Positions 41,237 through 51,050 of a stretch of DNA of 64,000 bases are shown here, one piece after another. The stretch is from assembly GCF_002834235.1 (NCBI RefSeq), contig NZ_NNBY01000031.1, forward strand, positions 1 to 64,000, written 5' to 3'. The notes below the pieces were generated by a model. It saw only the letters and a program-made list of their open reading frames with translations. It was not told the DNA's origin and ran no database searches. Position 1 is the first letter of the stretch. Each line of letters begins with the position of its first letter. The DNA is from Ruminococcus bromii. Lineage in GTDB: Bacteria; Bacillota; Clostridia; Oscillospirales; Acutalibacteraceae. Both the position numbers and the translations under genes were made by a program.

Positions 41237-42172
41237 ATGTCATTTTCCTCGGATGTAAAAAAAGAGATTTGTTCGGTTGAACAGTTTGACCGTGAGGCTC
41301 TCAAAGCGGAGCTTTACGGAATGCTTTTATTCAGCAGAAATTTTTCTCCGAACAAAATAACCTTCACAACAGAAAGCAATTATGCGGGAAATCGTCTTAT
41401 ATTTCTTTTGCAGAATTTATATATGCCGATAATTGAAAAACAATCGGCTTTGCGAACAAAATCAAGCGACAGCCATCTTTACAAAATAATTGTGGTTGAC
41501 GGAAACGATTGCAAGCGTATTTTTGAAGATTTCGGTCATACGGACGGTCAGATTACTTTGCGTGTCAACAGGGCAAATCTTTCAAGCGAAGAACTTTCGC
41601 AATCGTTTTTGCGCGGAGTTTTTCTTAGCTGCGGTTCGGTATCCGATCCCATGAAAAGCTATCATCTTGAATTCTGTGTTCCGCACAAAAATCTTTCCCA
41701 GGATTTGTGCAAGATTCTTTCCGAAATAACCGAATGTACCCTTATTCCAAAAACGGTTGTCCGCAGCGGCAGTTACATTGTCTATTTTAAGGAGAGCGAG
41801 CAGATTTGTGACTTGCTTACCTACATAGGCTCACCGATAAGATCAATGGAAATTATGGGTACAAAGGCAATAAAGCAGGTTCGCAACAATGTGAACCGCA
41901 GAATTAACGGCGAGGTTGCGAATATCGGAAAAATCGCAACGGCGTCTGCAAAACAGCTCAGTGCAATCGAACATATAAAAAAGACAGTCGGAATCGATTC
42001 TTTGCCCGAGGATTTGCGTGAAATCGCATATTTAAGGCTTGAAAATCCCGATATGTCACTTCGTGATTTGGGACAGAATCTTTCAACCCCAATCAGCCGA
42101 AGCGGTGCAAATCACCGTATGCAAAGACTGCTTGAATATGCAGGTACAGAGGTAAAAACCAATGGAAAATAA
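41237..42172 (+). CDS. whiA: Sporulation/cell-division regulator WhiA
   Basis: 311 residues. It starts with SFSSDVKKEIC, has the LAGLIDADG-like N-terminal fold (about 20-200; FLRGVFLSCGSVSDPMKSYHLEF) and ends with the helix-turn-helix LPEDLREIAYLRLENPDMSLRDLGQ. It binds DNA and influences division and chromosome segregation. It overlaps xseB by 11 bases. Confidence 0.95.
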   Translation: MSFSSDVKKEICSVEQFDREALKAELYGMLLFSRNFSPNKITFTTESNYAGNRLIFLLQNLYMPIIEKQSALRTKSSDSHLYKIIVVDGNDCKRIFEDFGHTDGQITLRVNRANLSSEELSQSFLRGVFLSCGSVSDPMKSYHLEFCVPHKNLSQDLCKILSEITECTLIPKTVVRSGSYIVYFKESEQICDLLTYIGSPIRSMEIMGTKAIKQVRNNVNRRINGEVANIGKIATASAKQLSAIEHIKKTVGIDSLPEDLREIAYLRLENPDMSLRDLGQNLSTPISRSGANHRMQRLLEYAGTEVKTNGK

Positions 42173-42386
42173 AAATTTGACTTTTGAGCAGGCAAACGAA
42201 CTGCTTGAAAAAACGGTTTCAAAAATGGAGAGCGGTGAACTTACTCTCGAACAGACAATGGAGGAGTACGCAAAAGCGTGTGAACTCCTTGCTTATTGTA
42301 TGAAACAGCTTGAACAATGCAAGGGTAAAATTATTGATATAAACGAGAGAATTTCAAAGCTTTCAAAGGGTGATGACAATGACTGA
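42162..42386 (+). CDS. xseB: Exodeoxyribonuclease VII small subunit
   Basis: 74 residues with the XseB pattern NLTFEQANELLEKTVSKMESGELTLEQTMEEY and CKGKIIDINERI. It binds XseA to form exonuclease VII. In many Firmicutes xseA lies directly upstream; here whiA takes that place and no xseA is in the window. Confidence 0.92.
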   Translation: MENKNLTFEQANELLEKTVSKMESGELTLEQTMEEYAKACELLAYCMKQLEQCKGKIIDINERISKLSKGDDND

Positions 42387-43254
42387 AGATTATGCAAAAA
42401 ATATTGAAAACGCTTTAAAGAGCTGTCTGCCGAGTACGGATTGCCGTGAAAAAAAGCTGATTGACGCAATGGCTTACAGCCTTGAGGCAGGCGGAAAGCG
42501 TGTCCGTCCGTATCTTGTGTTCTCGTTTAACAGCCTTTGCGGCGGAAGTGAAGAGTCTGCAACGGCATTTGCCTGTGCAGTTGAAATGATTCACACATAT
42601 TCTCTCATTCACGATGATTTGCCGTGTATGGACAACGATGACCTCAGAAGAGGCAAGCCGTCAAACCACAAGGTATTCGGCGAAGATATCGCATTGCTTG
42701 CAGGTGACGCCCTTCTTACGCTTGCCTTCGAAACCCTTACAAACGAAAAGACAGTAAAAATCTGCGGAACTCCCGCTTGTTGCAGAGGTGTTTCCGTACT
42801 TTCAAAATACGCAGGTGCGACAGGAATGATAGGCGGTCAGGTGATTGACCTTATGAGCGAAAACACAAACGCTCCGATTGAAGTCCTTCGTGAAATGGAC
42901 TACAAAAAAACAGCCTGTCTTATCAAAGCGGCTTGTGAACTGGGCTGTATAAGCGCAGGTGCAAACGATAAGCAAATTAAAGCCGCCTCTGAATTCGGCG
43001 AATGCATCGGTATTGCATTCCAAATTCAGGACGATATACTCGATGTAACCTCCTCCGATGAGGAACTCGGCAAGCCTGTAGGCAGTGACGCAGAAAACAG
43101 TAAATCAACATATGTTTCACTTCTCGGAATTGAAAAGTGCCGTGAGCTTGTTGATGAACTTACCGAAAAAGCTGTTAACGCACTTCATGGCTTTGACGGT
43201 GATACAAAAGAGCTTGAAGAATTTGCTTACAAGCTTGCAAAGAGAAATAAATAA
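42379..43254 (+). CDS. ispA: Polyprenyl (farnesyl) diphosphate synthase
   Basis: About 291 residues. DDLPCMDNDDLRRGKPSNHK is the first Asp-rich motif and FQIQDDILDVTS the second, with GGKRVRPYL near residue 38. It condenses isopentenyl diphosphate with allylic diphosphates for lipid carriers and quinones. ATG at 42379 is preferred over GTG/ATG at 42370/42373 because GGGTGA is best spaced. Overlaps xseB by 8 bases. Confidence 0.95.
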   Translation: MTEDYAKNIENALKSCLPSTDCREKKLIDAMAYSLEAGGKRVRPYLVFSFNSLCGGSEESATAFACAVEMIHTYSLIHDDLPCMDNDDLRRGKPSNHKVFGEDIALLAGDALLTLAFETLTNEKTVKICGTPACCRGVSVLSKYAGATGMIGGQVIDLMSENTNAPIEVLREMDYKKTACLIKAACELGCISAGANDKQIKAASEFGECIGIAFQIQDDILDVTSSDEELGKPVGSDAENSKSTYVSLLGIEKCRELVDELTEKAVNALHGFDGDTKELEEFAYKLAKRNK

Positions 43255-43293
43255 TTCTTTGCAAATATTAATTAAACGGATAGGAAATAAATT

Positions 43294-45165
43294 ATGGGTG
43301 AGTATGAACTGCTTTCTAAAATTAAATCACCGCATGATGTCAAAAAGCTCAATGACGAACAGCTTGAAAAGCTGTGTACCGAAATAAGGGAAAAGCTCGT
43401 TGAAACCGTGTCTGTAAACGGAGGACATCTTTCACCGAACCTCGGTGTTGTTGAACTTACCGTTGCTCTTGAGCGTAGCTTTAATCTGCCGAAAGACAGC
43501 ATTGTATGGGATGTCGGACATCAGGCATATACCCACAAGCTGTTGACGGGACGCTACGAGCAGTTTGACACAATCCGCAAAAAAGGCGGAATTTCAGGCT
43601 TTCCGAAGCGTGCCGAGAGCAAATACGACGATTTTAACACAGGTCACAGCAGTACATCAATATCAGCCGCATACGGAATTGCAAGAGCAAAACATCTTAT
43701 GGGCGACCAAAGCTACACCGTTGCCGTGATTGGTGACGGTTCATTTACGGGTGGACTTGCTTTTGAGGGAATGAACAACTCAGGCAGATTCAACAAGAAC
43801 TTTATTGTTGTTCTCAACGATAACAAAATGTCCATTTCACCGAATGTAGGCGCATTGTCACGCTACCTTACAACGGTAAGAATTCAGCCGTGGTATATGC
43901 GAGTCAAGAAAATTACGGAAAAAATTCTTTTACACATTCCGCTTATCGGAAAACCTTTGAAAAGATTTCTTCAGGGAGGAAAGTCTAAACTTAAAAATCT
44001 TGTGTACAAAAACACTCTTTTTGACTGCTTCGGTTTTACCTATCTCGGACCTATTGACGGACACAACATTGATGAGCTTGAAAATGCGTTTGAGTGTGCA
44101 AAAAAGGTGAATTCTCCCGTTCTTGTTCATGTTGTTACCAAAAAAGGCAAAGGCTATCAGCCTGCCGAGGACAATCCGGGCGGATTTCACGGAATAGGCA
44201 GGTTCGATATTGATTCGGGCGAACCGCTTTCAAGTCACAAGGGATTTTCGGCTGAGTTCGGAAAGACTATGTGCGAATTAGCCGAGGACGATAAAAAGAT
44301 TTGCGCAATTACAGCCGCAATGTCTGGAGGAACGGGACTTACCGAATTTTCAAGGCTTTTTAAGGAAAGATTTTTTGATGTCGGTATTGCTGAAGAACAC
44401 GCAGTGACTTTTGGATGCGGACTTGCCGCAAAGGGCATGCGACCTGTTTTTGCCGTGTATTCAACATTTCTCCAGAGAGCCTATGACCAGCTTTTGCATG
44501 ATGCGGCTCTCGGAAAGCTTCATCTCGTAATCGGGGTTGACCGTGCGGGAATTGTTGGTGATGACGGTGAAACTCATCAGGGTGTGTTTGATGTTTCGAT
44601 ACTCAACACCATTCCGAACACAACAATTTTTTCTCCGGCATATTTTGACGGTATGAGAAAATCTCTTTCAACCGCAATTTACATTTGCGACAGCCTCGCT
44701 GTTGTGCGTTATCCCCGTGGCGGAGAGCTTTACAAACCCGATGATTTCGGTGAAGAAAATCTTTCATACGATGTTTACGGAAATCCGAATTGTAAAAATC
44801 TTCTCATAACCTACGGCAGACTTTTCTCTTATGCCTGTAAAGCCAAGGAAACCCTTGCAAAACAGGGCGTTGAGATTTGCATATTAAAACTTTGCAGAAT
44901 TAAACCGATTGACGAAAATGCCGTTGATTTTGCGGCAGATTTCGATAATGTATGGTTTTTTGAAGAGGGCATCAAAAACGGCGGTATTGCGAGAAATTTC
45001 TCCGATTTACTCTGTTGCACACAGTTCTGCGGAGATTATCATATAAAGGCTATTAATGACAAATTTGTCAAGCAGATGTCTGTCAGCGAGGCTCTTCATG
45101 AGCTTAAACTCGATGATGACGGAATGGTGAACACCATTACCAAAAATTTAAAGGAAAAGAATTAG
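43294..45165 (+). CDS. dxs: 1-deoxy-D-xylulose-5-phosphate synthase
   Basis: 623 residues. NGGHLSPNLGVVELTVAL, DVGHQAYTHKLLTGR, GDGSFTGGLAFEGMNN (TPP site) and EEHAVTFGCGLAAKG (catalytic Glu) are visible in order. It makes DXP, the entry of the MEP isoprenoid pathway and of thiamine and pyridoxal synthesis; ispA upstream uses its products. Confidence 0.97.
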   Translation: MGEYELLSKIKSPHDVKKLNDEQLEKLCTEIREKLVETVSVNGGHLSPNLGVVELTVALERSFNLPKDSIVWDVGHQAYTHKLLTGRYEQFDTIRKKGGISGFPKRAESKYDDFNTGHSSTSISAAYGIARAKHLMGDQSYTVAVIGDGSFTGGLAFEGMNNSGRFNKNFIVVLNDNKMSISPNVGALSRYLTTVRIQPWYMRVKKITEKILLHIPLIGKPLKRFLQGGKSKLKNLVYKNTLFDCFGFTYLGPIDGHNIDELENAFECAKKVNSPVLVHVVTKKGKGYQPAEDNPGGFHGIGRFDIDSGEPLSSHKGFSAEFGKTMCELAEDDKKICAITAAMSGGTGLTEFSRLFKERFFDVGIAEEHAVTFGCGLAAKGMRPVFAVYSTFLQRAYDQLLHDAALGKLHLVIGVDRAGIVGDDGETHQGVFDVSILNTIPNTTIFSPAYFDGMRKSLSTAIYICDSLAVVRYPRGGELYKPDDFGEENLSYDVYGNPNCKNLLITYGRLFSYACKAKETLAKQGVEICILKLCRIKPIDENAVDFAADFDNVWFFEEGIKNGGIARNFSDLLCCTQFCGDYHIKAINDKFVKQMSVSEALHELKLDDDGMVNTITKNLKEKN

Positions 45166-45166
45166 G

Positions 45167-45973
45167 ATGAAAAAAAGACTTGATATTCTTGTATATGAAA
45201 AGGGCTTTACCGACAGCCGTGAAAAGGCAAAAGCAATTATAATGTCGGGGCAGGTTTATGTTGACAATCAGAAAGCCGACAAGTGCGGAACTTCTTATGA
45301 TGAAAATGTTAAAATTGAAGTAAGGGGCAACACACAGAAGTATGTCAGTCGTGGCGGTTTAAAGCTTGAAAAGGCCATAGACAATTTTGACTTTGATTTA
45401 AAAGATAAGATAACAATGGATATCGGTGCGTCAACGGGCGGCTTTACCGACTGTATGCTGCAAAACGGTGCAAAAAAGGTGTATTCAATTGATGTTGGTT
45501 ACGGTCAGCTTGCTTGGAAGCTTCGCAACGATCCCCGTGTTGTCAATCTTGAACGCACCAATATGAGAAAGGTTACAAGGGAGCAGGTTCCCGATGAAAT
45601 TGACTTTTTCTCGGTTGATGTTTCGTTCATTTCATTAAAGCTGATTCTGCCTGTTGCAAGACAGCTTATGAGCGAAAACGCACAGGCTGTCTGCCTAATC
45701 AAACCGCAGTTTGAGGCAGGCAGGGAAAAGGTGGGCAAAAAGGGCGTGGTTCGTGATCCTGCCGTTCATGTTGAGGTTGTCAGAAAAATATTTGATTTTT
45801 GCCTTGAAAACGGCTTTGATGTGCTTAATCTCGACTATTCGCCAATCAAAGGTCCCGAAGGCAATATAGAATACCTTATCCATCTTCGCAAAAGTGATGA
45901 TCCTAAGTCATACACGGATGTAACACCCGAGCAGCTTGTTGAAAATTCACATGCCGCTCTTGACAAAAAATGA
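45167..45973 (+). CDS. tlyA: TlyA-family rRNA methyltransferase (YqxC)
   Basis: 268 residues. S4 domain at about 4-62 (RLDILVYEKGFTDSREKAKAIIMSGQVYV) and FtsJ-like methyltransferase with DIGASTGGFTDCMLQ and FFSVDVSFISLKLIL. Homologues 2'-O-methylate cytidines in 16S and 23S rRNA. It follows dxs by 1 base and precedes nadK, as in B. subtilis-like gene order. Confidence 0.93.
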   Translation: MKKRLDILVYEKGFTDSREKAKAIIMSGQVYVDNQKADKCGTSYDENVKIEVRGNTQKYVSRGGLKLEKAIDNFDFDLKDKITMDIGASTGGFTDCMLQNGAKKVYSIDVGYGQLAWKLRNDPRVVNLERTNMRKVTREQVPDEIDFFSVDVSFISLKLILPVARQLMSENAQAVCLIKPQFEAGREKVGKKGVVRDPAVHVEVVRKIFDFCLENGFDVLNLDYSPIKGPEGNIEYLIHLRKSDDPKSYTDVTPEQLVENSHAALDKK

Positions 45974-45985
45974 GCAGGTGCTTTT

Positions 45986-46843
45986 ATGAAATTTGCATTA
46001 GTGGTCAATCTTTCAAAAGAACGGGCAATTAAATATGCAAAAAAGATTTCTCTTTTTCTTCTTGATAAAAATGCAGAAATTGCTATGATTGAGGAATGCA
46101 GTCAGTATTTTAAGGGAATCCACATTCATTATTCAAAAAATATTACGGAGCTTTTTGAATACTGCGATATGGCAATTACAGTAGGCGGTGACGGAACGAT
46201 TATCCATGCCGCAAAATATGCCGCAAAAGCCGATAAACAGCTTATCGGTGTTAATGTCGGCAGACTCGGTTTTGCCGCAGATGTTGAACCGCACGAATAT
46301 GAACAGCTTGAACGGCTTATTACGGGCGATTACACAACAGAGGAGAGAATTTTGCTTGATGTTGAGGTCATAAAAGAGGACGGTTCAAAGCACTATCTTG
46401 CTGTGAACGATGCCGTTGTCGCAAGAGGTCAGCTTTCAAAAACAATTGATTTGCACCTGACGCTTGACGGTGACGAAATTTCAAAATACAGAGCAGACGG
46501 TTTGCTCTTTGCAACTCCGACAGGCTCAACAGCCTATTCATTGTCGGCAGGCGGACCTATCCTCGCACCTAAAATGGAATGTATTCTTATGACTCCCGTT
46601 TGTCCCCATTCATTATTTTCCCGTTCCGTACTTTTCAGCGGGGAATCGGAGCTTTCGGTTCATGTGAAAATCCCCGAAGAATGCTGTTGTGTGCTGACAA
46701 TTGACGGTGAAAAAAATGTTCCTGTTCTTGCAACCGACAGGGTTGTAATCCGCAAATCCGATTTAAAGCTTAAACTTGCGTTACTCCACAACCGCAATTT
46801 TTATAAACTGCTTAATGAAAAACTGAAAGAGAGGGATTTTTGA
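45986..46843 (+). CDS. nadK: NAD kinase
   Basis: 285 residues. AITVGGDGTIIHAAKYA is the GGDGT motif; GRLGFAADVEP, NDAVVARG and ATPTGSTAYSLSAGGPI follow. It makes NADP from NAD. Its stop overlaps the argR start by one base. Confidence 0.96.
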   Translation: MKFALVVNLSKERAIKYAKKISLFLLDKNAEIAMIEECSQYFKGIHIHYSKNITELFEYCDMAITVGGDGTIIHAAKYAAKADKQLIGVNVGRLGFAADVEPHEYEQLERLITGDYTTEERILLDVEVIKEDGSKHYLAVNDAVVARGQLSKTIDLHLTLDGDEISKYRADGLLFATPTGSTAYSLSAGGPILAPKMECILMTPVCPHSLFSRSVLFSGESELSVHVKIPEECCCVLTIDGEKNVPVLATDRVVIRKSDLKLKLALLHNRNFYKLLNEKLKERDF

Positions 46844-47289
46844 TGAAAACAGGGCGACACGCACGAATTCTTGATATTATAGCCGAACATCCCATTGAAA
46901 CACAGGATGAGTTGCTTACCCGACTTCGTGAGGAAGGTTTCAAGGCAACGCAGGCTACAATTTCAAGAGATATCAAGGATTTACGCCTTGTTAAAACTCT
47001 CGGAAGTGACGGAAAATATCGCTATGTTTCTGCATCTCGCAGTTCAACCGATATCCGTACCAATTTTTCAAATCTTTTCAGCACTTCGGTAAATTCAATA
47101 GATATTGCACAGAATCTTGTTGTAATAAAAACCCTCAGCGGTATGGCACAGGCAGTTTGTGCCGCACTTGATTCAGCCGACTATCCGTCTGTTGTCGGAA
47201 CAATTGCAGGTGACGATACAATCTTCATTGCCTGCCGAACAGCCGACCTTGCGGTGTCGCTTACCGAAGAACTCAAAAAGCTTATTTGA
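46843..47289 (+). CDS. argR: Arginine repressor ArgR/AhrC
   Basis: 148 residues. N-terminal winged helix RHARILDIIAEHPIETQDELL...ATQATISRDIKDLRLVK and C-terminal arginine-binding domain with GTIAGDDTIFIACRT. It represses arginine biosynthesis when arginine is bound. Position before recN is conserved in Firmicutes. Confidence 0.96.
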   Translation: MKTGRHARILDIIAEHPIETQDELLTRLREEGFKATQATISRDIKDLRLVKTLGSDGKYRYVSASRSSTDIRTNFSNLFSTSVNSIDIAQNLVVIKTLSGMAQAVCAALDSADYPSVVGTIAGDDTIFIACRTADLAVSLTEELKKLI

Positions 47290-47303
47290 CAGGACTGATT
47301 GAA

Positions 47304-48971
47304 ATGCTCAGAACTTTATATATAGAAAACATTGCCGTGATTGAAAAAACTTCAATAGATTTTGAAAACGGTCTTAATGTCCTCACAGGTGAAACAGGTG
47401 CAGGTAAAAGTATAATAATTGACGCAATCAATGCAATTATGGGACAGCGTACATCAAAGGAAATTATTCGCACCGAGGCCGATTCAGCCTTTGTAAGTGC
47501 CCAATTTGACGATATTAATCAAAGCATTGTTGAAAAGCTTGATGAACTCGGCTTTTCCGATGACGAGGGAACACTCATTTTGCAGAGAACTCTCAACAGA
47601 AACGGCAAGAGCAGTTGTAAAATCAACGGCAAGCCTGCAACGGTTTCAATGCTCAAAGAACTTTCAAAGCACCTTATAAACATTCACGGTCAGCATGAAA
47701 GCTACGAACTTTTCTCTCCCGAAACTCATATTGATTATATTGACCGTTTCGGCGGTTGCGAAAAGCTTTTGTCTGATTATAAAAAATGTTATGATGAATA
47801 TAAAATTCTCAAAAAGAAATTAAATTCAGCCGATTCGGACGAAAGTGAAAGATTGAAAGAAATTGATTTGCTTTCATATCAGGTGAATGAACTCACAGAA
47901 TCCGATGTTAAGCAGGGAGAAGAACAGGAGCTTGAGAGCGAAAGAACAGCGCTTATGAGCTTTGAGAAAATCTTTTCTCTGCTCAATGATGCAAAAATGG
48001 CTCTTGACGGTGACGAAAACTATGGCGGCGGTCTTGAATCGGTCGATTCTGCATCAACTGCCCTTCAAAAAGCGTCATCATATAATGCTGAATATGAAGA
48101 AATTGCAAATACGCTTACAGATGCATATTACAATTTAAAGGATTGTTGCGACAGCATTTCCGACGCCATTGATTCGCTTGAATCCGATCCGCAAAGGCTT
48201 GAAGAAGTTGAAGAAAGGCTTGACCTTATCAATCGTCTTACAAGAAAATATAATTGTTCGTCAGACGAGCTTTCGGACCTTGACGAAAAATATCAGGCAA
48301 GACTTGACGAACTTATGAACTATGACCGCAACCGTGACGAGCTTGCGGAAAAATGCAGAGAAAGCGAAGAAAAAATGCTTGCGGCTGCCGAAAAACTCGG
48401 TACTCTGCGCAGAAAAACCGCAAAAACCTTTGCAACAAAAGTAAAATCCGAAATGGCATTTTTGAATATGCCGAATGTTGAGCTTGTTCCGTACTTTGAA
48501 AAGTGCGAACCAAATTCAAAGGGTACGGATAAAATGGAACTGCTCATCTCCGCAAACCCGGGTGAAACACCTCGCCCTGTTGCAAAAATCGCATCGGGCG
48601 GTGAGCTTTCAAGAATGATGCTTGCAATCAAAACAGTTCTTGCAAGCACGGATACGGTTGATACCCTCATTTTTGATGAGGTTGACACAGGTATTTCGGG
48701 TTCAGCGGCAGAAAAGGTCGGCTTAAAACTGCGTGAAGTCAGCAAAAGCAGTCAGGTTCTCTGTGTGACACACCAGGCACAAATCGCAGCTCTTGCGGAT
48801 TATCACTATCTTATCCGTAAACAGGTTGAAAAAGGAAGAACATTTACAAATGTAACCCTCCTTGACCATAACGGCAGAGCAGGCGAACTTGCACGAATAA
48901 TCGGCGGTGTTGATATAACCGACGCCGCACTTAAACACGCAGAATCAATGCTTGAAAAGTATAATAACTAA
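47304..48971 (+). CDS. recN: DNA repair protein RecN
   Basis: About 555 residues, SMC-like. LTGETGAGKSIIIDAINAIMG (Walker A), long coiled-coil arms (about 150-370), KIASGGELSRMMLAIKT (signature) and TLIFDEVDTGISG (Walker B). It acts early in double-strand-break repair. ATG at 47304 begins with the family's MLRTLYIENIAVI; upstream TTG at 47286 overlaps argR and is less likely. Confidence 0.96.
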   Translation: MLRTLYIENIAVIEKTSIDFENGLNVLTGETGAGKSIIIDAINAIMGQRTSKEIIRTEADSAFVSAQFDDINQSIVEKLDELGFSDDEGTLILQRTLNRNGKSSCKINGKPATVSMLKELSKHLINIHGQHESYELFSPETHIDYIDRFGGCEKLLSDYKKCYDEYKILKKKLNSADSDESERLKEIDLLSYQVNELTESDVKQGEEQELESERTALMSFEKIFSLLNDAKMALDGDENYGGGLESVDSASTALQKASSYNAEYEEIANTLTDAYYNLKDCCDSISDAIDSLESDPQRLEEVEERLDLINRLTRKYNCSSDELSDLDEKYQARLDELMNYDRNRDELAEKCRESEEKMLAAAEKLGTLRRKTAKTFATKVKSEMAFLNMPNVELVPYFEKCEPNSKGTDKMELLISANPGETPRPVAKIASGGELSRMMLAIKTVLASTDTVDTLIFDEVDTGISGSAAEKVGLKLREVSKSSQVLCVTHQAQIAALADYHYLIRKQVEKGRTFTNVTLLDHNGRAGELARIIGGVDITDAALKHAESMLEKYNN

Positions 48972-49007
48972 TATAAATCAACTATATAAACGAAAGGGAG
49001 CGGCATT

Positions 49008-51050
49008 TTGAAGCTGTGGTCGGTTGCAAAACTTGATAAAACTAAGGCGGAGGAGATTCAGTCCCGCTATGAGCTGCCTGCAATTGTTGCAATGCTGCTT
49101 CAGATACGGAATATTACAACGAAAGATGAAATTGAAGGCTTTCTTTACAACGATTCTTTCATTGCCGATCCGTTTGAAATAAAAGATATGGATAAGGCTG
49201 TTGAACGCATTAACAAGGCGCTTGATTGCGGTGAACCGATTTGTGTTTACGGTGATTATGATGCCGACGGTGTCACCTCAACAGCACTTTTATATTCTTA
49301 CCTTGAAACAATTGACGCAAACGCAATGTACTATATTCCGTCCCGTGAAACCGAGGGCTACGGAATGAACAAAAACGCTGTTGACAAACTCAATGAGCGT
49401 GGAATAAAACTCATAATTACGGTTGATAACGGAATTGCGGCAGCACAGGAGGTTGCATACGCAAGCTCACTCGGAATTGATACCGTTGTCACAGACCACC
49501 ATATGCCCTCAGGCGAGTTGCCAAAGGCTTGTGCCGTAGTTGACTTGCACAGAGAGGACTGTAAAAGCAGATTCAAAAATCTTTCGGGGGTGGGCGTTGC
49601 ATTTAAGCTGATTATGGCGCTTGAAGGCGAATACTGCGATACAACCACCTTGCTTGACAACTATTCCGACCTTTTGAGCATCGGCACAATCGGTGATGTT
49701 GTTGAGTTGAAGGATGAAAACCGAGTATTTGTCAAACACGGACTTGAAAGCATTACAAATACCGATCGTCCCGGACTGCAGGCACTTATCAAAAATTCCG
49801 GTCTTACGGGCAAAACCGTATCTTCAACAAATGTGTCATTTACAATTGTCCCGAGAATAAATGCAGTAGGACGACTCGGTTTGTCCGAAAAATCAGTGTC
49901 ACTTCTTCTTACGGAAGATTATGACGAGGCGGCTGAAATTTCATCGCAGCTCTGCGTTGACAACTCCGAAAGGCAAGAGATTGAGCGTGATATTCTTGAA
50001 AAAATTGACGGAATAATCCGCAGAAAACCGTCGCTTGTCAATGATAAAATCATAGTAATTGACGGTGAAAACTGGCATCAGGGTGTAATAGGACTTATTG
50101 CCGCCAAAGTCAAAGAGGCTTACGGCAAGCCGGCAATCGTCATTTCAAAGCTCGGTGATATTGCAAAGGGCTCGGGCAGAAGTGTAGAGGGATTTCCTCT
50201 TTGCGACGCTGTTTTTGCCTGTTCGGATCTTCTCACACACAGAGGCGGTCATCCTATGGCTGTCGGGCTTTCTCTTGATTCTGAGAATATCCCTGCTTTT
50301 CGCAGGAAAATAAACGAATTTGCCGACAATTTCGGCAAGATGCCGTATGATAAAATCAACATTGAGTGTAAGCTCAATCCTGCATACATAAACCTTGATT
50401 TGATTGATTCTCTGTCGCTTATGCAGCCTTACGGTGCCGGCAATCCGACGCCTGTTTTCGGTTTGTACAATATGACATTGAAGAACATTACTCCGCTTTC
50501 GGCGAACAGGCATTTAAGACTCACTCTGTCCCGCAATAACATACAGATTACTGCGATGAAATTCTTTACATCACCCGAAGAATTTCCGTATAAAATCGGT
50601 GAAACACTTGATCTTGCAGTAAATCTTGACCGCAATGAGTTCAACGGAAATGTGTCTGTTTCCGTAATTGTCAAAGATATAAAATCATCGGACTGCGATA
50701 CCGAAAAGCTCCTTGACAGCCGTACAAACTATGAGGATTTTTGCAGAGGGAAACAGCTTGACCGTTCACAGCTTTCGGATTTAATGCCCGACAGAAACGA
50801 TTTTGCATTGCTTTACAGATATCTGAAAAGCAACGGCGGTTACGCTTTTGAAACCGTAACTTTGTCTCACATGCTTGACAACAGGCTGTCTTTTGGTAAA
50901 ATTAAAGTGATACTTGAGGCCATGAGAGAGCTCAGGCTTATCGAAATTTCAGAGGGAATGAAAACCTCAAAAATTTCAGTCCTGCCCGTAAACGGCAGGG
51001 TTGACCTCAAATCAGCCCCGATTATCAAGAAATTAAGGGAGGTATTCTGA
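49008..51050 (+). CDS. recJ: Single-stranded-DNA-specific exonuclease RecJ
   Basis: 680 residues. DHH domain: VYGDYDADGVTSTALLYSYL, TVDNGIAA, VTDHHMPSGELP (the DHH motif). DHHA1 domain: KGSGRSVEGF and HRGGHPMAVGLSL. C-terminal OB-like and helical extensions are present. The start is TTG with AAAGGGAG before it. It resects DNA 5' to 3' in repair. It overlaps relA by one base; apt, often between these two genes, is missing. Confidence 0.95.
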   Translation: MKLWSVAKLDKTKAEEIQSRYELPAIVAMLLQIRNITTKDEIEGFLYNDSFIADPFEIKDMDKAVERINKALDCGEPICVYGDYDADGVTSTALLYSYLETIDANAMYYIPSRETEGYGMNKNAVDKLNERGIKLIITVDNGIAAAQEVAYASSLGIDTVVTDHHMPSGELPKACAVVDLHREDCKSRFKNLSGVGVAFKLIMALEGEYCDTTTLLDNYSDLLSIGTIGDVVELKDENRVFVKHGLESITNTDRPGLQALIKNSGLTGKTVSSTNVSFTIVPRINAVGRLGLSEKSVSLLLTEDYDEAAEISSQLCVDNSERQEIERDILEKIDGIIRRKPSLVNDKIIVIDGENWHQGVIGLIAAKVKEAYGKPAIVISKLGDIAKGSGRSVEGFPLCDAVFACSDLLTHRGGHPMAVGLSLDSENIPAFRRKINEFADNFGKMPYDKINIECKLNPAYINLDLIDSLSLMQPYGAGNPTPVFGLYNMTLKNITPLSANRHLRLTLSRNNIQITAMKFFTSPEEFPYKIGETLDLAVNLDRNEFNGNVSVSVIVKDIKSSDCDTEKLLDSRTNYEDFCRGKQLDRSQLSDLMPDRNDFALLYRYLKSNGGYAFETVTLSHMLDNRLSFGKIKVILEAMRELRLIEISEGMKTSKISVLPVNGRVDLKSAPIIKKLREVF